The notes beneath the pieces were generated by a model. That model did no database searches. It was not told where the DNA came from and worked only from the letters and a program-made list of their open reading frames with translations. Position numbers and translations under genes: made by a program. DNA of 64,000 bases from Desulfobacter hydrogenophilus (lineage in GTDB: Bacteria; Desulfobacterota; Desulfobacteria; Desulfobacterales; Desulfobacteraceae): positions 1,003,501 to 1,067,500 of the forward strand of contig NZ_CP036313.1 of the NCBI RefSeq assembly GCF_004319545.1. Direction: 5' to 3'. This document shows, one piece after another, positions 59,967-64,000 of this stretch; position 1 is the first letter of the stretch; each line of letters opens with the position of its first letter.

Positions 59967-61253
59967 TTATGATGAGCGGTTGTCAAACACCCGCTTGCTC
60001 TTTTTTTCTGTTCGGGGCAGGTTACCGTAATCCACAATTTCAACCCGGGATCTGACCATCAACTTTTTACGGATCTGCCCGGAGACCTGGTCGGCCAGGC
60101 CGTTGTCTTCTCCTGCCACGGCTCCATTGGTACGCTCCACCCGGATGTTCATGTAATCCCTGCCGTCTGCATCCTGGTTCAGGTGAATCTGGTACTCGCT
60201 GCCCACCCCGCCAATGCCGCCTAGGATATGATCAATCTGGCTGGGATAAATATTTACGGCCCTGAAAATAAACATGTCATCAGTACGCCCGGAAATCCTG
60301 GCATGCCGGGGGAATGGGTTGCCGCAGGCGCAGGCCCCGGGGATCAGCCGGGTGACATCATGGGTTCGGTACCGGATTAAAGGCGTCCCCTGCTTTTTCA
60401 GGGTGGTGACCACAAGCTCCCCTTCTTCTCCGACGGGCAACGGTTTCAGGGTCACCGGATCAATTACTTCAAATATAAAATAGTCGGCCCAGTAATGTAT
60501 CCCTGCGTGTTCTGCGCAATCAAGGCCGGTGCCGGGTCCGTAAAGTTCGGTCATACCGTAGATATCATGGATATGTTTAACTCCGGTGATCTCCTGGATA
60601 CGTTTGCGCATGGGCGCGCTGTGGCGCTCAGCGCCTAGAATAATGGTTTTAAGTTTAATTTTATCCATGAGTTTACGCTTTTCAATCTCTTCGGACATAA
60701 GAAGCCCCATGGAAGCCGTCGCGCAGAATACCGTAGATTCAAGATCCAAAAGCATGTCAATGTGCATGTCCACATTTGCAGGCCCTAAAGGGACGGCCAT
60801 GGCACCGAAACGCTCACACCCGTTCTGAAACCCGACACCTGCAGTCCAAAGCCCATAGCCCACGGCAATCTGAACCCGGTCCATTTTGGTGACGCCGGCC
60901 AGTTCATAACACCGGGCAAAAATGTTGGCCCAGTTGTCCACGTCCTCTTTTGTGTAGCATAAAATCTTTCTTTTTCCCGTGGTGCCGGAAGATCCGTGAA
61001 TTCTTACAATGTCGGACATTGGCGCGGCCCGCAAGGGAAAGGGATAGTCCTCAAGAAAGTCGTGCTTGTCCGTAAAGGGCAGGTTCTCGAGATCATCAAG
61101 GCCTTTAATGTCTTCGGGCCGGCAGCCTGCATCTTCGAGCTTTCTTTTATAATAGGGGCTGTTGTTATAGGCGTGGGACACGGTCCATTTCAGACCCTGG
61201 GCCTGAATATCTGCGATCTGTTCGCCGGTTATATTTAAAGGGATAAAACTCAT
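59967..61253 (-). CDS. paaK: Phenylacetate-CoA ligase-like arylacetate:CoA ligase
   Basis: A 428-residue AMP-forming ligase of the PaaK type. The ATP loop is IHGSSGTTGKRK, the adenylate motif includes HDIYGMTELYGPGTG, and the C-terminal part has RTDDMFIFRAVNIYPSQID. It converts phenylacetate, indoleacetate or a related acid to its CoA ester. The start is the ATG at 61253, with AAAGGTG upstream and four bases after the iorB stop; a longer frame is not supported. Placement directly behind iorAB is a common arrangement in anaerobes. Confidence 0.9.
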   Translation of the reverse strand: MSFIPLNITGEQIADIQAQGLKWTVSHAYNNSPYYKRKLEDAGCRPEDIKGLDDLENLPFTDKHDFLEDYPFPLRAAPMSDIVRIHGSSGTTGKRKILCYTKEDVDNWANIFARCYELAGVTKMDRVQIAVGYGLWTAGVGFQNGCERFGAMAVPLGPANVDMHIDMLLDLESTVFCATASMGLLMSEEIEKRKLMDKIKLKTIILGAERHSAPMRKRIQEITGVKHIHDIYGMTELYGPGTGLDCAEHAGIHYWADYFIFEVIDPVTLKPLPVGEEGELVVTTLKKQGTPLIRYRTHDVTRLIPGACACGNPFPRHARISGRTDDMFIFRAVNIYPSQIDHILGGIGGVGSEYQIHLNQDADGRDYMNIRVERTNGAVAGEDNGLADQVSGQIRKKLMVRSRVEIVDYGNLPRTEKKSKRVFDNRSS

Positions 61254-61257
61254 GAAT

Positions 61258-61806
61258 TCACCTTTGTTTATATAGTTGCATGCCTGACCCAAGCAGGCTT
61301 AATACATTTGTCGCCACGGCAGGTTTTGCCTGGAACGTCTCCTTGATCATGCGGGCAAGACTGTCCGGATTGAATACATGGGAGTCTTCTTTCATGGCGC
61401 TCAGGAAGAATCCCAGCATGGCTACATTTTCGCTGCGTACATTGCCGGCCGCTTCAGCCAGGGCCGTGGCATCTCCATAAAAAACCCGGTATCTGTCATC
61501 TTCAACAGGATCGGGGCTGTTCACCACGGCCAGACCGCCGGGCTTGAGAAAATAGGAATGGTGGGCAAAGCTTTCGGCTTTCAGGGCAATCAAAGCATCT
61601 GCCTTGGCAGGCCGGATGAGCGGCCCTGAAAAATCACCGATTTTAAGATAGGAAATCACATTCCCCCCCCGCTGGGCCATGCCGTGGGTTTCCGAAGTGA
61701 GTACGGGAAGATTGTCGGCCATGGCAGCGCCTGCAAGCAATTTTGTAATAAAAAGAACGCCCTGGCCGCCCAGACCTGAAATGATAATCTGCTGATTATT
61801 TGACAT
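61258..61806 (-). CDS. iorB: Indolepyruvate:ferredoxin oxidoreductase, beta subunit
   Basis: A 182-residue gamma-type domain of the 2-oxoacid:ferredoxin oxidoreductase family: ISGLGGQGVLFITKLLAGAA, then TSETHGMAQRGGNVISYLKIG. Together with IorA it oxidatively decarboxylates arylpyruvates to aryl-acetyl-CoA with ferredoxin, or runs in reverse by reductive carboxylation. It lies five bases after iorA and four before paaK. Confidence 0.93.
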   Translation of the reverse strand: MSNNQQIIISGLGGQGVLFITKLLAGAAMADNLPVLTSETHGMAQRGGNVISYLKIGDFSGPLIRPAKADALIALKAESFAHHSYFLKPGGLAVVNSPDPVEDDRYRVFYGDATALAEAAGNVRSENVAMLGFFLSAMKEDSHVFNPDSLARMIKETFQAKPAVATNVLSLLGSGMQLYKQR

Positions 61807-61811
61807 GATAT

Positions 61812-63626
61812 TTACTCCTGGTTTTCAAGTACAAGTGCACCCTTGGGACAGACAAATGAACAGACAGCGCATCCGGTGCAAAGGCCAGGGTCAATGCAGA
61901 CCTGTTCAGTCTCATTGTCCATACTTAGCGCCGGGCATTCAAACTGGCTGACGCAATATCCGCAGCCGTCACAGATATCCCTATTTACGATTACTTTTTT
62001 AAAGGATGCCTTGAGTTCGGCCCTGTCCATGTCAAGCAGGCATGGATGTTCGGCAATCACCACAGCCGGTCCGTTTTCCTGGCAATACGCTTTTGCCTCT
62101 TTAAGAATGTTAATAAATGCCGGCAGATCATATGGGTCTGCGGTTTTTATGAAATTCACCCCGCAGCCTTTGACAATGTCAGGAATATTTACGGCAATGC
62201 AGGCATCGCCCGAGGCGTCCCGGCCCGAGGCCGGTGTTGGCTGGTGGCCGGTCATGGCCGTGGTCCGGTTGTCCAGAATCACCAGAACATAAGGAATTTT
62301 TTTGGTGACGGTTTCAATCAATCCGGGAATACCGGAATGGAAAAAGGTGGAGTCTCCAATGGTGGAGAAAACGGGCGGTTGCTTCTCATTTTTAGCATAG
62401 GCAATGGTGAAACCGGCAGCCTGGCTGATGCCTGCCCCCATACAGGTGACCGTGTCCACAGCCCCGAGGTTGCAGCCCAGGGTATAGCATCCGATATCGC
62501 TGGTGAAGATACCCTTGGGGGCAGCTTTTTTAATGGCATAAAAGCTGGCCCGGTGGGAGCAACCTGCGCACAGGGTGGGACGCCGCCCCGGCAGCATGGT
62601 GATTTGCGGCGCCTGATAATCAACACCGACAAAAGCGCAAATCCGTTCTTCCACGTTTTCGGGCAATAGCTCCCCCGTCGGAGAGATAAAGCCCGTGTTT
62701 TTGCCTTTAACCCGGTTTTTATCTGCCAGCTGCATCTCAATGACGCCCCAGGTTTCTTCCAGCACCAGGATTTCATCGTAGGTATCCATTTCCTTGATGA
62801 ACTCCTTGTGTAAAGGAAAGGGCTGGACGACCTGGTATACGGGGATATCCAAATTTCTTTCTTTAATAATGTCCCTGGCATTGGCCGCTGCCACACCTGA
62901 TAGAACAATGGCCTGCCCACCACCTTTGGCCGTGCCGGATACCAGCCGGGGACGGGTGGGCTCATAGTCTGCGATTTTGGCAAGTTTGACCTCCAGTTCC
63001 TTGTGGAGCTGGAGCCGGAATTTTGGGGTTGCCGCCCATCTGCCCGGATTTTTTTCAAAGGCTGCCTCACGCTGTGTCATTTCAATTTTTTCCACATCCA
63101 TGCTCTGGCGGGAGTGACACACCCGGGTGGTGGGCCGCAGCATCACGGGAATCTCAAAGGCTTCGGACAGTTCAAAAGCAATACCGGCAAGTTCGGCAGC
63201 CTGGCGCGGTGAATCCGGATCCAGCACTGGCAGCTTGGCCATGACCGCCATCAGGCGTGAATCCTGTTCGGTCTGGGAGGAGTGGGGACCGGGATCATCG
63301 GCACTGATCACCACAAACCCACCTTTGACACCTAGGTATACGGAACTCATCAAGGGGTCGGCAGCCACGTTCAGTCCAACCTGTTTCATGGCAACCGCTG
63401 TTCTGAGCCCTGCCTGGGCCCCTGCGTAAGCGGTTTCAAATGCCACTTTCTCATTCACGGCCCACTGGGCGTGAATATCCAGATCCATCTCTTTTTTCAG
63501 GGCAACAACTGCGGACAATATTTCCGAAGAAGGTGTGCCGGGGTAAGCGTAGGCCATTTGGCAGCCGTTTTTCAGCAAACCATAGGCTAAAGCTTCGTTT
63601 CCCAGCATCAGTCGTTTTGTATTCAT
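61812..63626 (-). CDS. iorA: Indolepyruvate:ferredoxin oxidoreductase, alpha subunit
   Basis: A 604-residue fused alpha-beta subunit. The pyruvate-domain start is GNEALAYGLLKNGCQMAYAYPGTPSSE. The TPP-binding part is CAGCSHRASFYAIKKAAPKG, DIGCYTLG and the GDSTFFHSGIPGLI motif. The C-terminus carries two ferredoxin-type clusters (CDGCGYCVSQFEC and CTGCAVCSFVC). It acts on aryl pyruvates from tryptophan, phenylalanine and tyrosine. The start is the ATG at 63626 before NTKRLMLGNEA; a TTG six codons upstream is less likely. First gene of the six-gene operon. Confidence 0.94.
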   Translation of the reverse strand: MNTKRLMLGNEALAYGLLKNGCQMAYAYPGTPSSEILSAVVALKKEMDLDIHAQWAVNEKVAFETAYAGAQAGLRTAVAMKQVGLNVAADPLMSSVYLGVKGGFVVISADDPGPHSSQTEQDSRLMAVMAKLPVLDPDSPRQAAELAGIAFELSEAFEIPVMLRPTTRVCHSRQSMDVEKIEMTQREAAFEKNPGRWAATPKFRLQLHKELEVKLAKIADYEPTRPRLVSGTAKGGGQAIVLSGVAAANARDIIKERNLDIPVYQVVQPFPLHKEFIKEMDTYDEILVLEETWGVIEMQLADKNRVKGKNTGFISPTGELLPENVEERICAFVGVDYQAPQITMLPGRRPTLCAGCSHRASFYAIKKAAPKGIFTSDIGCYTLGCNLGAVDTVTCMGAGISQAAGFTIAYAKNEKQPPVFSTIGDSTFFHSGIPGLIETVTKKIPYVLVILDNRTTAMTGHQPTPASGRDASGDACIAVNIPDIVKGCGVNFIKTADPYDLPAFINILKEAKAYCQENGPAVVIAEHPCLLDMDRAELKASFKKVIVNRDICDGCGYCVSQFECPALSMDNETEQVCIDPGLCTGCAVCSFVCPKGALVLENQE

Positions 63627-63644
63627 TATTATATCTAACCTCAA

Positions 63645-64000
63645 ATGGTTTCATATAGTGTTTCTGCGGACAGCAACATGCCAAAAAATCGAATAAAAAT
63701 CAATTTATTTGTTGAAATTGTTGGAAATTAAACGTGTTGCGCATGGGCCGACAAAGGCGCTGCATAAACCATGAATTACGCGTGGAAGGTATTAATCCTT
63801 AGCCAATATTTATATCCAACTCAATATATCGAATCCGATACAATTTATTCTTATACAAATCAGTATTAAAGTAATATATTAAAGTAATTATTCCATTATA
63901 ATGGTGTGTTAATTTTCAATGTGCCCCATGGCGTTGCCACCATAACCCGCCACAATACATGTAGTAACAGCACTAAATTGTTTCTAACACAAATAAAATA
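63645..64000. other. AT-rich region upstream of the ior operon
   Basis: About 350 AT-rich bases running to the window end, expected to include the leftward promoter of iorA. No ORF, operator or promoter hexamers could be assigned with confidence. Confidence 0.4.

Noticed and set aside
1..64000. tRNA, rRNA genes, CRISPR arrays and riboswitches
   Set aside because: None was recognised by eye. A covariance-model scan such as tRNAscan or Infernal would be needed to exclude weak candidates.

Overview
The window looks like chromosome from an anaerobic, Gram-negative, sulfate-reducer-like deltaproteobacterium (Desulfobacterota, Desulfobacteraceae-like). This is an inference from gene content. Supporting genes are a CbiK-type cobaltochelatase, an AhbA/AhbB-family siroheme decarboxylase, indolepyruvate:ferredoxin oxidoreductase, TRAP transport, a diheme c-type lipoprotein, envelope genes (lnt, rlpA, gmhB, a porin remnant) and NtrC/sigma-54 regulation. 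Most genes use moderately GC-rich codons. A few AT-rich stretches (about 2.1-4.0, 28.3-33.2 and 45.4-46.5 kb) stand out as accessory DNA.

Layout. 0-5 kb: the 3' end of a PBP1C gene, a Nudix hydrolase, then an accessory patch (HicB-like chimera, zinc-ribbon ORF with an in-frame stop, a small ORF). 4.2-14.6 kb: cbiK, a secreted beta-propeller-like protein, an SLC13/RCK transporter, a beta-hydroxyacid dehydrogenase, a CGGC protein, VanZ, DarP, a DnaQ-like protein, a thiolase, a porin remnant and an HD hydrolase. 14.7-27.2 kb is a housekeeping block: prfB with its programmed +1 frameshift, lnt, a hybrid histidine kinase, hsp20, lon, rlpA, gmhB, recD2 and a DUF945 protein. 27.2-33.2 kb is the most mosaic part: a HAD phosphatase, a DUF4124+NERD membrane protein, degenerate repeats, a MITE with perfect terminal inverted repeats and target duplication, a truncated Tae4-like amidase effector and an OLD-family AAA+TOPRIM protein. 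33.2-44.6 kb: an HTH/binding-domain regulator, aroK, the znuA-znuC-znuB-zur zinc operon, then DUF1178, a B12/radical SAM protein, ahb, mtnA, trpA, trpB and a GntR regulator. 44.9-50.2 kb: a diheme lipoprotein, a broken HigA antitoxin, uspA, aldehyde dehydrogenase, an IS200-type insertion and a periplasmic beta-carbonic anhydrase. 50.3-54.4 kb is a ZraSR/ZraP-type envelope metal-stress system with a sigma-54 promoter and two enhancer-like palindromes. 54.4-63.7 kb: mobile repeats, an ornithine-type aminotransferase, an unknown secreted protein and a compact six-gene operon iorA-iorB-paaK-dctP-dctQ-dctM.

The most coherent systems are the last operon, which reads as uptake, CoA activation and ferredoxin-linked interconversion of arylacetates and arylpyruvates, and the sigma-54 Zra-like circuit, whose promoter and enhancers are visible. 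At least five families of small non-coding palindromic or MITE-like repeats are scattered through intergenic DNA, several in two or more copies. No tRNA, rRNA or CRISPR array was recognised. Coordinates of short motifs were counted by hand and may be off by a base.
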